Shown: positions 1 through 10,906, counted from the first letter of the stretch. The stretch: 64,000 nt of DNA from Oryza sativa Japonica Group (GCF_034140825.1 NC_089045.1:2352501-2416500); one strand, 5' to 3'. Notes: generated from the letters alone by a model not told the origin. Translations and numbers: made by a program.

Positions 1-1220
1 TCGATATATTCTTAAATCAGGTGATTGGGATAGATCGGTCACCATGCCGAGACAGTATAAATCATTTAGATCGAAAGATATATTAACAACAAGATTATAT
101 ATGTTCATAGCATAGCCGATCAGATAAATTTAGCGTGTATTGGCTAATACTCCGATACGACTTTATATTAAGATGCTAGGGCAAGTAAAATATACTAGAC
201 AGAAGCCTAATATACTTAAATGTAACAAGATCTTAACCTAAAGGACGGATTTAACATATCAATTAAGCATATAAGATAAAAGTAATTAAATCAGATAAGA
301 TCGGCTGAAACTCCGATACTACTCTAATCGGCAACCAGTAGGCAGGCTAGAGATTGAAATTCTAAACACGACTTAATAGATCAAACTCAACTGATGTAGC
401 ATTAAGTATGAAAAGAAGAACAATATCTAGACAATCAAGCCGCTGGATGTTTCATAAAGTGGTGGATATCTTATATAATCTAAGCCAACGTCGTTATTTA
501 ACCTAATCGGCTGCCTTCTGGTAACAGATATTAGCCGATTGCAGGTTAGATGACGATACTGTCAAAGATTATGTAAGATATATGATAACTCGACGAATTA
601 CATAAACAAGACTAGAGTATCATAAAGATGGAAGCACTAATCTTGAGAACGCAAGCCGCCATAACAAGTTTTACCTCTTGTTGAAGATCGAAACCGATGC
701 AGCTCAACCCGAAAGCAAGAACTCGTCGAAATAAAACTAAAGGAAAAAGGGTGGCGATGCGCCGAAATTGTATTGAACGTGTGTGTTAATCATTACATAG
801 AGCTCGGGGCCTATTTATACCCGAGAATTACAAGATATGCCCATACCGGACACGACTGTTATCTCTAACAAACTCTAAGATATCACAAGTCTTTACGGCA
901 GACTTTTGCCCACACTTATCTATAAGGAATTTACATAAAATATCCTAATTAATAGATACAATTGCCTTCCCAGGACTCTATCCGTGCGTGGCAATCATCT
1001 TGACGCACATCAACTCGAACCCGATGTCGTACACAGATCGTATTGTCGGAATCAGCTGTATCACCTAACCCGGTCTAACTCGGACTTAGCCAATCCCAAT
1101 CGTAGCCGATCCTGACTCCAGCCGATCCTTACTCTGTTTCCATAACAATCCTCATCTTCGATTCTGCCTCGACCCCATCTTCATCTCCGATGCTGATATT
1201 ACCAAATTTGGTCGTTAACA
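1..1220 (-). mobile_element. LTR of an LTR retrotransposon, cut by window edge
   Basis: Read on the minus strand, the block begins with TGTTAACG at 1220 and has a TATA-like box (TATAAATAGGCC, about 810-821) followed by what looks like R/U5 sequence running off the window. This is the layout of a long grass LTR of at least 1.2 kb, probably Ty3/Gypsy type. No gag or pol coding is visible. Only one boundary is inside the window, so whether this is a solo LTR or the end of a longer copy cannot be told. The family assignment is by general appearance only. Confidence 0.55.
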
Positions 1221-1542
1221 AGAGGAGGACTCCAGTGGCTGGATGGCCAGCGCCAGAAACAGGGCCGCCACAGGCAAGCCAAGGAGGCCGGCGTCACCGC
1301 CGGCGAAGCCCCGACAGCCGCCCCCCATGAGATCGCCCAGAAATCGCCCCTCCACAAAACCCGGAATTCAAAATGTGAATCCAATTCCGCGCGCGCTGCG
1401 ACTACGCCACGCTATCCTTATTTAGATCGAAAATTGAGCATTGCAACTTGTTAGGTTATCTAAGATCACCGACTTATAGATTCGACATGAAAATCCTCAA
1501 TTACCATCCTACTGACATAAAAGTCACCAACCCAATCATATC
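1221..1542. other. GC-rich flank of the LTR; possible truncated gene start
   Basis: A GC-rich patch (about 1225-1410) lies directly against the LTR boundary, unlike the AT-rich DNA around it. On the minus strand an ATG near 1328 opens a short hydrophobic peptide (MGGGCRGFAGGD..., then a leucine/alanine stretch) that reads to the LTR edge, where the first LTR bases supply a stop. It could be the first exon of a small secreted or membrane protein gene cut by the insertion, or chance. I do not recognise it. Confidence 0.2.
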
Positions 1543-1544
1543 TA

Positions 1545-1785
1545 CCCCCTCCGTCTCAAAATAAATTAACTTTTGAAATTCAAACTTTGTCCCAAAACAA
1601 ATCAACTTCTACCTTCTCATCCACCCTCGGTTCGCAAAATCGAAAAATTTTATTCCTTCAATACCCCTTACCTACCTATTCACCAATACTAATTTGCTAT
1701 TTATAATGGATATTTTGGTCCTTTATTCTCTTATTTAATTTTGCATTGAGAAACTCGGAGTTGCCTCTTTATGAGACGGAGGGAG
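1545..1785. mobile_element. Stowaway-type MITE
   Basis: The 241-bp element has inverted ends, CCCCCTCCGTCTCAAAATA at the left and its near-complement ending GAGACGGAGGGAG at the right. It is flanked by TA at 1543-1544 and 1786-1787. The CTCCCTCCGT terminus and the TA duplication are diagnostic of Stowaway (Tc1/mariner-derived) MITEs of grasses. It has no coding capacity. Confidence 0.9.
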
Positions 1786-1901
1786 TATTTGGTAAAATTT
1801 GGCCCCTCCAACTTTGAATATCCTCTAAATGCAACAGCCCTACTCTCCCATAGTCCCATACCGCAAAAAGAGAGAAGTCTAAATAAACGTCCAAAAACAC
1901 G

Positions 1902-2517
1902 GAATTTTTTTATTAAAATATTTAAAAATATATTTTTTCTTTCGAAAATTAACAAATCTAATCGCCTACCGCCCTTTGGGAGGGCGATTTTTAAAAACCT
2001 AAATGCAAAATTTTTATTTGTGTTTAAACCCTTTCCACCGGTTTTAATTGCTTAAAAACTAATAATGCTTATTCGATACTCCAAATGATTTTAAATGGAA
2101 AAGTGATAAACTACAAAGTTATAGATCTCATCAAGATCTACAACTTTTATATAAAGTTTATCTCCATTCAATGTCGTTTGAAATGTAGATCTGAGATTTT
2201 TTAAAATGTGTTTTATATTTTGTAATGAATATTTGGATATCTAAAACATCTTAAATAAAAAAGTTGTTAACTACAAAGTTGTAGATCTCCTTGAGATCTA
2301 CAATTTTGATATAAAGTTTTATTTCATCTGACTTTATATAATATAATTTTAAATTATAAAATTATAGAGCTAACAAGTTGTGCTGAAAAATTTGCATTTA
2401 GGTGCCTTGCCGCCCTCTGGAAGGGCAAAGGGCGGCAGGCGATTAGATTTGTAAATTTTCGAATCAAAAAATTATTTTTGTAAATATTTTAATAAAAATG
2501 TATAAATAAAAAAATTC
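1902..2517. mobile_element. MULE-type MITE with 9-10 bp TSD
   Basis: The non-coding element starts GAATTTTTTTATT and ends in the inverse. The terminal inverted repeats are about 110 bp and reach into a TAATCGCC-TGCCGCCC core that can fold on itself. The flanks match as CAAAAACACG (1892-1901 and 2518-2527); because one base is shared, the true duplication is 9 or 10 bp, as expected for Mutator-like elements. Its outer TIR (AATATTTACA, AAATAAT, then CCTGCCGCCC) follows the same order as the TIR of the large MULE starting about 115 bp downstream. It is therefore probably a non-autonomous relative that the same or a sister transposase mobilised. Confidence 0.85.
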
Positions 2518-2540
2518 CAAAAACACGTTGGATTAGATTC

Positions 2541-2608
2541 GGGCCAACCCACCTTGAACATACCAAACCACATAGGGCCAGCCCACCTTGAACATACCAA
2601 ACCACATA
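2541..2608 (+). repeat. 34-bp tandem direct duplication
   Basis: Two near-identical copies of a 34-bp unit beginning GGGCCA and containing CACCTTGAACATACCAAAC lie head to tail at 2541-2574 and 2575-2608, differing at about one base. They sit in the short spacer between the MULE-type MITE and the large MULE. Confidence 0.85.
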
Positions 2609-2640
2609 TTTCGGCTTGGGCCCAGTTTCCATAGAATTTT

Positions 2641-2751
2641 TTTCGGTTTTAGATTTTTTTAATATTTACAGAAATAATCTATCGACCAAAAAAATTGCAG
2701 AAATAGCCCCTGCCGCCCACCTCTGGGGCAGCAAGCTGACGTGGCAAACGG
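2641..2751 (+). repeat. Left terminal inverted repeat of the three-gene MULE
   Basis: The sequence runs from TTTCGGTTTTAG through TATCGACCAAAAAAATTGCA to GTGGCAAACGG. The first 80 bp are nearly identical to the inverse of the right end. The inner 30 bp, around the GCCGCCC block and GCAAGCTGACGTGGC, match with a few changes and small indels. Confidence 0.88.
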
Positions 2752-2780
2752 GGGAGGAACGGGCGGTGACGGAGGGAGGG

Positions 2781-2842
2781 TTTTTTGCAGGAAAACCCTT
2801 GCCGCCCTCTGGTGGGGCGGCAAGGGGCCCGAATGCAAAAAA
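2781..2842. repeat. Hairpin C (left end of the MULE)
   Basis: The arms run TTTTTTGCA...CCCTTGCCGCCC and back as GGGCGGCAAGGGG...TGCAAAAAA, with a loop of about 6 nt starting TCT. About 22 of 28 arm positions pair. It is the same design as the two hairpins at the right end. Confidence 0.8.
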
Positions 2843-2850
2843 GCCAGTCG

Positions 2851-2923
2851 GGGCCGGCTATTTTGCAGGCGGCCCCTTGCCGCCCTCTGGCCGGGCGGCA
2901 GGCCTCGCTGCCTATAAAAGGCC
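2851..2923. repeat. Hairpin D (left end of the MULE), overlapping the promoter
   Basis: The strongly paired core is CCTTGCCGCCC, a loop starting TCTGG, and GGGCGGCAGG (about 2876-2904). Weaker pairing extends to GGCC at both sides. The right arm contains the TATA box of the transposase gene. Confidence 0.65.
2913..2919 (+). promoter_or_regulatory. TATA box of the transposase gene
   Basis: TATAAAA lies in GCC-TATAAAAGG and is followed about 30 bp later by a pyrimidine-rich start-like stretch. The leader then runs to a consensus donor at 3040/3041 (CAG|GTAATA). An acceptor at 3298 (TTGACAG) sits two bases before the ATG at 3301, which implies a 5' UTR intron of 258 bp. Confidence 0.65.
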
Positions 2924-3300
2924 TGCTGCCCAGCCCCCAGCCCTCATTCTTCTCTCCTCAATTCCAGTGAAAAAAAAGAAGAGAGGGGAGGAGAAGAGAA
3001 GAAGGGGCAAAGCCCTACCGGATTCAGACGCCGATTTCAGGTAATATTCATAGATCCTATATGTGACTATTGAGTTAAATAGTGTGTATTCTTTAAAAAT
3101 TTGTTTGAATAAATGCATTATATTTTTAGGGTTTTAGTTGTACTAATCTAGAAGTGCGTATTGTAGATATCGGTAACTACGTAGATCTGCTAGTTTGGAA
3201 TTAATACATTACCGTTGCATTGGCTTACACAAGAAGATATTACGTTGTAGATGTTTATTGCATGAAAGAGTAATATGATCTAGTTATTTCGTTGACAGAT

Positions 3301-6030
3301 ATGTCGAACAAACAAATATTCCAAGTTTACCATGGACCAGGAAACGTCCGTTACGGGCCAACTGGGGTAGATCTGTCAGATTTTATTGTATCAGAAAGGG
3401 GAATTGATAGACCGGCTGAGAGGAGTGTACCTTCTATAAAAGGATGGTTAATGAGGGGCTTGAGAGTTGATCCACAGACAAGTGACATAACAATTAATGT
3501 TATAGTAAGTCGGGCAACTGAGGGTTTTTATTGGGAACTAATGCCAGTTCAAAACTCTCGAGTGTGGAGATGGTATTTGGAAAATGCATTGCAACGCGGG
3601 TGGCCTCTAGCTTTGGTTCCGTTTGTTCACCCGAAGGATCTAGGTGTGCAGACGAACATGGATGATGGCGAGGGACCAAGTGCTGAAGTAAACGAGACTT
3701 CTGTGGAGGAGGTCAACGCACGAGAGGACGGGGGCGTAGTAGCTCCAGTGGGCATTCAACCAGGTGGAGTGGCCGACGAGGGGGAGACTGTCAGTGCCAT
3801 TGTGGATGAAATGGAGAGGGAGGATTCTGACAACGAGCGTGTAGAGGAAGGTGATTCGTCAGATGATGAGACGGATATTAATCCAGCAGAATGGGCTAGT
3901 GAGGATTTTTCTGGGCTGATCGTCTCTGAAGAGGATAGTGTGAGATGGGAGTACAAAGAAAATGAGGTTATTCAGGGAGCGATTTATAGTAGAGCAGAAG
4001 ATATAAAGGAGGCGGTAAAACATTTTGCAGTGTCACTTCATAAAGAGTTTTGGGTTGCCAAGTCGAACCGGTCGCAATATGAAGTTCGGTGTGTTAAGGA
4101 AAAAGATGGTTGTCCCTGGAGAGTGCACGCGTATAAGGGGAAATGGAAGGATTATTGGACAGTGTCAGTTGTTACCAAGCATACATGTTTTCTACCTGGT
4201 GTTCAGAAATACCACAGGAACATTACATGTGCATTTGTTGCATCTGAGATGTATGCGCATGTCATCGATAATCTCACATATGAACCAAGGTCAATAATCC
4301 GACACATTGAAGAGACATACAAGTATACTATTAGCTATGCCAAGGCCTGGAGGGCCAAACAGAAAATAATAGAGATGAGATTTGGAACTTACGAAGCCTC
4401 GTATGTCAATTTGCCACGCCTGCTTGGTGTTATCGAGGAAAGAAACCCTGGGAGCTCTTACGAAGTGAAGAAATTTCCCTCAATTGAACATCCTGGCAAG
4501 AGTGTGCTGCAAAGGGCGTTTTTAGCTCTACATGCATGCAAGATGGCATTCGTGAACTGTCGTCCTGTTCTCTGCATTGATGGGACATTCTTGACAGGAA
4601 AGTATCGGGGCCAGATACTAACAGCAATAGGGGTAGATGGGAACAATCAGGTATTGCCCTTGGCATTTGCTTTTGTTGAGAGTGAGAATACCGACAGCTG
4701 GTATTGGTTCCTGAAATTGGTTAAAACAAAAGTTGTTGGTATGAGGCCAAATGTATGCCTGATACATGATAGGCACGCTGGCATTCTGCGAGCGATAGGA
4801 GAGTTGTAGTTTGGGAGTGTGGAACGAGGATACCCCGGTGTTTGGGAAGATGTACAGAGTAGGTGGTGCATGCGTCATATGGGAGCTAATTTCTTCAAGC
4901 AATTCAAGAACAAGGAGCTCATGTACATGTTCAAGAGGCTGTGCAATCAGAACCAGGAGAAAAAATTCAATGAGCTTTGGAAGAGATTAGATGAGTTGAC
5001 AGCCAAATGCAGTGATCAGCGTGCAGCGGCCTCATCGACCGCCGTTGCTGACCCTCCTCAAGCTCTTGGACCTCTCCCAACGGATAGTCCAACATTGGTT
5101 AGAAGAACTGGATTGGAGATTCGGAAATTTTCTCAGTGGATTCTGCATGAACCAAAAGAGAAATGGGCCAAGGCGTATGACACAGGTGGTGCTAGATATG
5201 GAGTAATGACAACAAATTTGGCAGAAGTTTACAACTGGGTGATGCGCGGTGTCCGTGGACTGCCACTAGTTGGCATAGTGGAGTTCATTTTACATGGGAC
5301 ATGCAGGTATTTTAGGGATCGGTTCCAGGCAGTTCTTCCCTCTATGCCGAACAACAGCATTTTGTTTGGAGCTTTCATGCAGAAAAAGCTAGAGGAGTTG
5401 CGTAAAAAGGCCATGAAACATCGAGCTCTAGTGCAAGGTACCCAACAGCACAGGTTTGAGATACTATGTCAAAATAAGGCAGGCAGGGGTATCTACCGCA
5501 AGAGAGTGAAGCAGGAGTGTGTTCTCAAAGCCGACGGCACATGTCATTGCTCTTGTGCAAAGCCGAAGCTGCTCCACAGGCCATGCACCCATGTCATTGC
5601 TGCCGCAGCGGAGTGTGGCATACCAGATGCAGTATATGTGTCACAGTACTTCAGTAAGCAAGCAATATATCATACATGGAGCGGCGAGATTTATGGGTTC
5701 GGCATAGCTGGGGAGTTCACAGAGACTAACGATGAAGTACTCAATATTCCTGACCCATCGAAGCTCCGAGGCAAGGCTGGAAGGAGGAGGACTCGTCGCA
5801 TCCGCAACGATATGGACGAGTCGGAGGCTGGCAGGGTGAAGCGTTGCAGCAAATGCGATGAACATGGGCACACCTACAAGCATTGTCCTAAAGACAAGGA
5901 GAAACCAAGTGCGGCGGAGGCAGGACTATCAGGATCAGCAGCAGATGGAGCTCGCCCTACGGGTGAAGGCACTACCTCCACTCGACCATGTCCTAGGCGT
6001 CGTCGTGCCACGTCTGGCTACGTGGTGTAG
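3301..6030 (+). CDS. MuDR-family (MULE) transposase, one in-frame stop
   Basis: This is the transposase that would cut and paste the element. The start at 3301 (MSNKQIFQVYHG) follows a 5' UTR intron acceptor. In order I see an N-terminal region of about 120 residues, an acidic linker (about 150-200), a MuDR DNA-binding-like region with C and H ligands (about 225-300), and the MULE DDE core with IDGTF (Asp427) and IHDRHAG (Asp490). These are followed by a CHCSC...CTH SWIM zinc finger (about 748-772) and a CX2CX4HX4C zinc knuckle (about 849-862) before a basic tail. A TAG at 4807-4809 (codon 503) splits the frame inside the catalytic domain; the same frame is open on both sides, and CAG (Gln) to TAG is the simplest origin. 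No other break is seen in 909 codons, so inactivation looks recent or the element depends on another copy. It shares orientation with the PMD and GRF genes downstream. Confidence 0.93.
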
Positions 6031-6111
6031 TTCTTATGTTCTATGTCGGCATGTGGATTTGCTTGTAATTCGTTTCGAACTTATCGATGTGTTTATGTTT
6101 CGTCGTGTAAT

Positions 6112-6240
6112 GTCAGACTTCGGCATGTCATGTCTTTAGGTCTCGTGATGTAACGTCGGACTAAGGCGCCTAACGTCTTTAGGTATGCTGATGTATGTCG
6201 GACTTCGACACGTAATGTTATGTTATATTATTGAACTCTA
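6112..6240 (+). repeat. About 42-bp imperfect tandem repeat between MULE genes
   Basis: Three units begin with GTCAGACTTCGG / GTCGGACTAAGG / GTCGGACTTCGA at 6112, 6155 and 6197. The first two contain GTCTTTAGGT. The array lies in the roughly 400-bp spacer between the transposase and PMD genes; the rest of the spacer is AT-rich with no ORF. Confidence 0.7.
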
Positions 6241-6430
6241 CATATATGTTAAATTGCACGTCATCGTTATGTACCATTAGTAACGTTTGCTATATTTAAA
6301 TAGCCTGTACTCTTGTTGTACATAATTAATCTCATGATTTTATTACTATTTCATAATTTTGCAAGTTATCTTTTGTTTTACAGTACTATTTTTTGAATTG
6401 TTCTAACACGAAACACTATATTTTTCAGAG

Positions 6431-9280
6431 ATGGCACGTCAGGATACACCTCAGTTGTTGGACCCGGCGATAGATCACCGACACCGGTCTCACCTTACTG
6501 TGGTGCAGGGGGCTCAGCTTGGGACGTTCTGGGCACGGACGTGCGGTGAGCTACTCACGGTTCACGACTCCTTTGTCGAGAGGTACGAACAGTGTTTTAC
6601 TATAAGTTAGTTGCACTGTAATATTTTTTATAATGACATATTAATTTGTTATTGCAGGCTACGTGAGGCCGGCCTCCTACCGATGTGTCGGCTGGTGGAG
6701 GCTGCGGCCGGCGACGCAGACCCGGCCAGACGATGGACTATGGACAGGTCCCTCCTAGCAGCTTTGGTCGATCGATCGAGGCCAGAGACGCACACTTTTC
6801 ACTTGCCGTGCGGTGAGGTAGCCCCTACCCTACAGGACGTATCGTACTTGTTGGGGCTACCGCTCGCGGGAGACGCCGTTGGGCCAGTGACCACGGCTGT
6901 GGACTGGCAGGACGATCTGACGGCACGTTTCGCACTAGTACAGCGCGCACCGCACCTCCCGCTCGAGCTGTTGGCACACCACCGCAACACCGGACCTACG
7001 AAGAGGTGGCTGCTTCAGTTCACCGTGAGTGTTTTTGTACCGAAATGACAATCGTATTACATATTTAGTCCGCAGTTAAGGTGCCTAACATTTTATCGAC
7101 GGCTTGCAGGTTGAGCAGCTACAGGCGGAGGCCGACGAGTACTCCTACAGCCGATGTTTGGAGGCGTACTTGCTCTGGCTTTTTGGCTGGGTGATGTTCT
7201 GTTGCGGTCACGGGCACGCGGTCGACAAGGGACTCGTGCACTACGCCAGGAGCATCGCCGACGCCACGGTAGGCGAGGTGCCTCAGTGGAGCTGGGGTTC
7301 CGCGTTGTTGGCGGCTCTGTACCGTGCACTTTGTGAGTCTTGCACGAAGACGGATCCCAGCGCGACCTTTGGTGGGTGCCCTCTCTTTCTTTCTATCTGG
7401 GCAGCTGATAGGATTGCGATCGGCCGCCCTGAGGTGGACCAGCACGCGTACGAGGAGTCACTGTATGAGGAGCGACCAGAGGTCGACTACCCTACGATGG
7501 GTACTCTGTGGTGCCGACGTCAGGTACGTTGCATCGATCTTATCGTATTGTTAAGTTAATTGCTAAGTTCATTGTACATCACATCGATCGTCTCGTATTG
7601 CAGCGCCGATGGGCTCACGTCCAGGTTAGGCGGTCGTATCCTGAGTTTGTTATGGAGTTCGACCGCCTTCTGCCGACTGACGTCGTGTGGGAGCCCTACA
7701 GTGCCACGGCTACCCAGGCTCGTGCGCCGTTGGGTCTGTCCACACTCTGCACCAGGGACCAGGCGTACTGGATGACCACGGTTCCGATGGTCTTCGACAT
7801 CTGCGTTGAGCCTCACGCCCCTTTCCGCGTGATGCGGCAGTTCGGCTTCCGTCTGCCCTTTCCAGTACCGTTTCCGACCACCGTCCCAGCTGCTGTTCAC
7901 CGGTAAGATCTTGCACTACGCCTTCCGTTGTTGCATTAAAATCTGCCTGTTCACAATAATTTGTAACATCTGTCGTTTCACACTAATATTACACATTAAT
8001 TCGCAGGTACTCGCGCAAGGGTCAGCAGTCAGCTGGCGACTGGCCCGCCAAGTTGGCGACTTTTGTTGAGGACTGGTTGCTCGCAACCGAGGAGGTCGTG
8101 GACCACGAGGGAGAGCCACACACTGAGGAGTCGTACAAGGCCTACCTACGCTGGTACCAGCCACGCACCCGTACTAGGGTCACCTTCGCTCCCTTGGAGC
8201 AACAGCCCCACGTTGCGAGCACTAGAGACCTCTATGCCAGACACTGCAACCAGGACTTCGCTCGTGCTGTGAGTACCCTGCATCGCACCATTCCTTTATG
8301 TTTTCATGTCTTTCTCTTCGTCAAATTTTACGAATATTTACGAACAAATTAACCATGCAGGTCGACGACATCAACCGGGTCGTCGTTGACGGTTCAACGA
8401 CGATCCAACGTTTAGGCGCGGGGATTCCGGTACCCGTAGAGGAGCACCTGACGACGTACACGCGGATGGTGGAGTCGATGCGCTCGATTCTCCGAGTTCT
8501 CACCTGTCGTGCAGACGACGTTGCTCGGGCAGACGCAGCTGTACATCGGCCCCCCGTACCGACTGGTCCCCGTCCAGCTGCGCACGTTCCTAGGCCGACT
8601 CCCCCTCCGCACGGAGGTAAGTATTTTTATTACTATTTCTGTACATGCCTCGCACATATAAGTGAGCCGTTTCACTTGCCGATTGCTTCAGGGTTTCGTG
8701 CACCGTTCAGCACCCCGCCTTCCTCGGCTAGGCCTTCTGTTGTGCCCCCCACAGGTACTTAAAAAAACAACATTACTTCGACAATCAATTTACATACATT
8801 TTATGTCTTAGCTTACAAGGGTCCCGTTGTCGATGTGTAGGTTTCGCCCAGTTCGCTATGACGCAGGCCGCCCACTTCTCCCAGGCTGCAGGGTTAGCGT
8901 CTCAGGCAGCTGTGTCGACCTCGCACTCAGCGCAGTTCTGGCAGTACACCGGGACTTCGTCACAGGCAGCCGGCACGTCGAGTCAGGGTCCACCACTGGA
9001 CCATGCTGGGACCTCGTCGGACCACTTGTTGCCTTCCACCTTCCTCTTCGGCATCACTGACTTCGACGTCGCTTCAGGCTCGACAGAGGACGTCATCGAC
9101 CCCTCACAGCTGGGAGGCACACTGCCGGTGCAGACGCAGGACCAGGCGCAGGCCACTCCTCCGCGGGACACTCGTGCTACCCGTGCTGTGCCACCGGATC
9201 GTTTCACCTACTCCCAGAACCACGTGCGAGCACAGGCCCGGAGGACCAAGCGTGGTCGTGGCGCGGGGCAGGGCCAGTAG
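6431..9280 (+). CDS. Plant mobile domain (PMD) protein carried by the MULE
   Basis: I read eight exons, all with GT-AG borders: 6431-6582, 6658-7024, 7110-7523, 7604-7902, 8007-8268, 8361-8616, 8692-8754 and 8841-9280. They join without a stop into 750 residues. The PMD (aminotransferase-like) fold spans about residues 40-475. Recognisable blocks are LREAGLLPMCRLVE, HTFHLPCGEVAPTLQDVSYLLGLPL, WLFGWVMFC, the exon-4 WEPY/FDICVEPHAP stretch and SYKAYLRWYQPRTR near the end. The C-terminal 250 residues are rich in Pro, Ser, Gln and Ala and look disordered, ending in a basic RRTKRGRG tail. Host PMD proteins (MAIN, MAIL1) are nuclear and act in genome stability and silencing; PMD copies inside MULEs and retroelements are known, but their role there is not. 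I infer a nuclear accessory or anti-silencing role, unproven. A splice-acceptor-like TTTTTCAG lies just before the ATG, so a 5' UTR intron is possible. Confidence 0.92.
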
Positions 9281-9366
9281 AGCAGTCTTCTCTTTGTTTA
9301 CTTGCTTCACTTTCCAGTACTGTATGCTTGTGTAATGACTACGTTGTTGTTATATGTGCACGATAC

Positions 9367-9506
9367 CTTTCGGCGCATGCACGACTACTTTCTGCCGCAC
9401 CGATGCAGCCTCCTTTATTCACGTGTGATACGAGTATTTGCCCGCCATTTGGCGCATACGACCAATGTAACTTTCGGCGCCGATCATGCATGTATCTTTC
9501 GGCGCC
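9367..9506 (+). promoter_or_regulatory. Repeated CTTTCGGCGC motif upstream of the GRF gene
   Basis: CTTTCGGCGC occurs at 9367, 9471 and 9496, with a variant CATTTGGCGC at 9447. All lie within 210 bp upstream of the GRF gene's TATA box, and two of them extend to the palindrome GGCGCC. The variant contains TTTGGCGC, which fits the E2F consensus TTTSSCGC. Binding is inference. Confidence 0.4.
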
Positions 9507-9572
9507 AATCAGGCGTACCCACCATACCCCACCACGTTCACATGTCAGGGGTATCACTCGATTTTTTGCGCC

Positions 9573-9579
9573 TATATAA
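9573..9579 (+). promoter_or_regulatory. TATA box of the GRF zinc-finger gene
   Basis: TATATAA in GCGCCTATATAAGTCGCC lies 107 bp before the ATG at 9680, a normal promoter spacing for a leader of about 75 nt. Confidence 0.6.
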
Positions 9580-9679
9580 GTCGCCTTAACGAGTGAGGCC
9601 TCACAATCTTTCAGAACTCAGTCACATTCAGTACTCTCTTCCCCACTTGCTTCATTACAAATCCGACCGGCTTTCGTCA

Positions 9680-10599
9680 ATGGCTAGACGCCGAGGTGTT
9701 GAGGATCCAAACTGGCGTAGCGATCCTTGTGTATACCTACTACCACCTTGGTGCCAGCGTCCTCTCTGCCTATGCGGTGATCGATGCCAACTAATGGCTT
9801 CGAGGAATCCTGATATTCGAGGAAGGCGCTTTTTTAGGTGCCCTAACTATGACCGTGAGGTATTTTATTATCTGCATATGCTTATTCATTCCGTATGGGC
9901 AATCGCTTTATTCTTCGTAACACTACTCTATTCGGCAGACCCGCACTACGGCTTGTGCATACATCGAGTGGGTCGATACAGAAAATCCCGTTCTCGACCT
10001 AACCACTTGTTTACAAGAAGGTCGCTGGTATTTCGCATCCGAAAGTACTGAGCAATACTTACAGAGAAAAGCGGCTTATGAACGACAATGTCGTGAACAA
10101 CAGAGCGACTGGCGGGTGCTAACTACGGCACTCCCTCCATGGGAAGCCCATCCAAGATGCAGGTGTGGTGATCGTTGTCAGGTTCTTCGTTCCATAAATC
10201 CTACAACATTGGGTCGAAGGTTCTTTGTTTGTCCAAATATTCTTGACGACGATTTCATGGTAAGAATATTTTGATTACATGAATCCTTATTTTCTCACAA
10301 CATTTACTAACTTTGCTTGCTTTACATCTATTCTTTCCTCCCAGGAACCACCAAGGAGATGTCAATACAGAGAATGGATAGACATCAGAAGGGTTCTAAC
10401 TCCACCTAGCCGTGTTGTGCAGCTTGAACTACCAAAGCAATACAGGGTTACTAAACGCGGTTTGAGAGAGGAGAGGGATCCTCACGTAGGGGTTAGCTAT
10501 TATCGGACAACTTGGCATATTGAAATTTCTACTGTCATGCTTCCTTGTCCCATTACTACATCGTCGTTGTGTTCAACTATTGCACTACCTCCCTCCTAG
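9680..10599 (+). CDS. Double GRF-type zinc-finger protein carried by the MULE
   Basis: Three exons (9680-9859, 9939-10259, 10345-10599) with GT-AG borders give 251 residues and no internal stop. Two GRF-type fingers are visible. The first has CLCGDRCQ (Cys30, Cys32), GRRFFRCP (Cys54) and ACAYIEW (Cys66); the second has CRCGDRCQ (Cys134, Cys136), GRRFFVCP (Cys158) and RCQYREW (Cys173). Both introns are phase 0 and fall six residues before the last cysteine of each finger, so finger and intron were duplicated together. GRF fingers in topoisomerase III, APE2 and NEIL3 bind single-stranded DNA, so an ssDNA or hairpin-end role in transposition is plausible but inferred. The gene has its own TATA box and lies 3' of the PMD gene, inside the same TIR-bounded element. 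Confidence 0.85.
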
Positions 10600-10906
10600 T
10601 TCGAATCTAATATCATCTATGTAACCGCAATGCAAATAGTTGTATCATGTTCAAATTGTACTACTATTTCTTCATGTTACATAATTCTCCTTGTTTAAGT
10701 CCATATAATGTTTCTACGACCCAGACTGCGATAGGCCTATATAAATTATCCGAGTACTAATACGTCGAATAAGGTACAAATAATACCTCACTTAACATAT
10801 GAAATTGCGCAACAACCAACTTCAATACATTTTTATAACAATATTAACAAGTTTTACCAATAAATACTTCTTTATTTATTATTAACATAACATAGAAAAA
10901 TCTTTT
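10600..10906. other. AT-rich 3' part of the MULE, no gene
   Basis: AT-rich sequence between the GRF gene stop and the right-end hairpins. It has no ORF or repeat of note and presumably holds the 3' UTR and polyadenylation signals. Confidence 0.6.

Noticed and set aside
3292-3300. Upstream start for the transposase at 3292 (TTG-ACA-GAT)
   Set aside because: It is not an ATG and lies inside a splice acceptor (TTGACAG). The ATG at 3301 directly after the acceptor is the better start.
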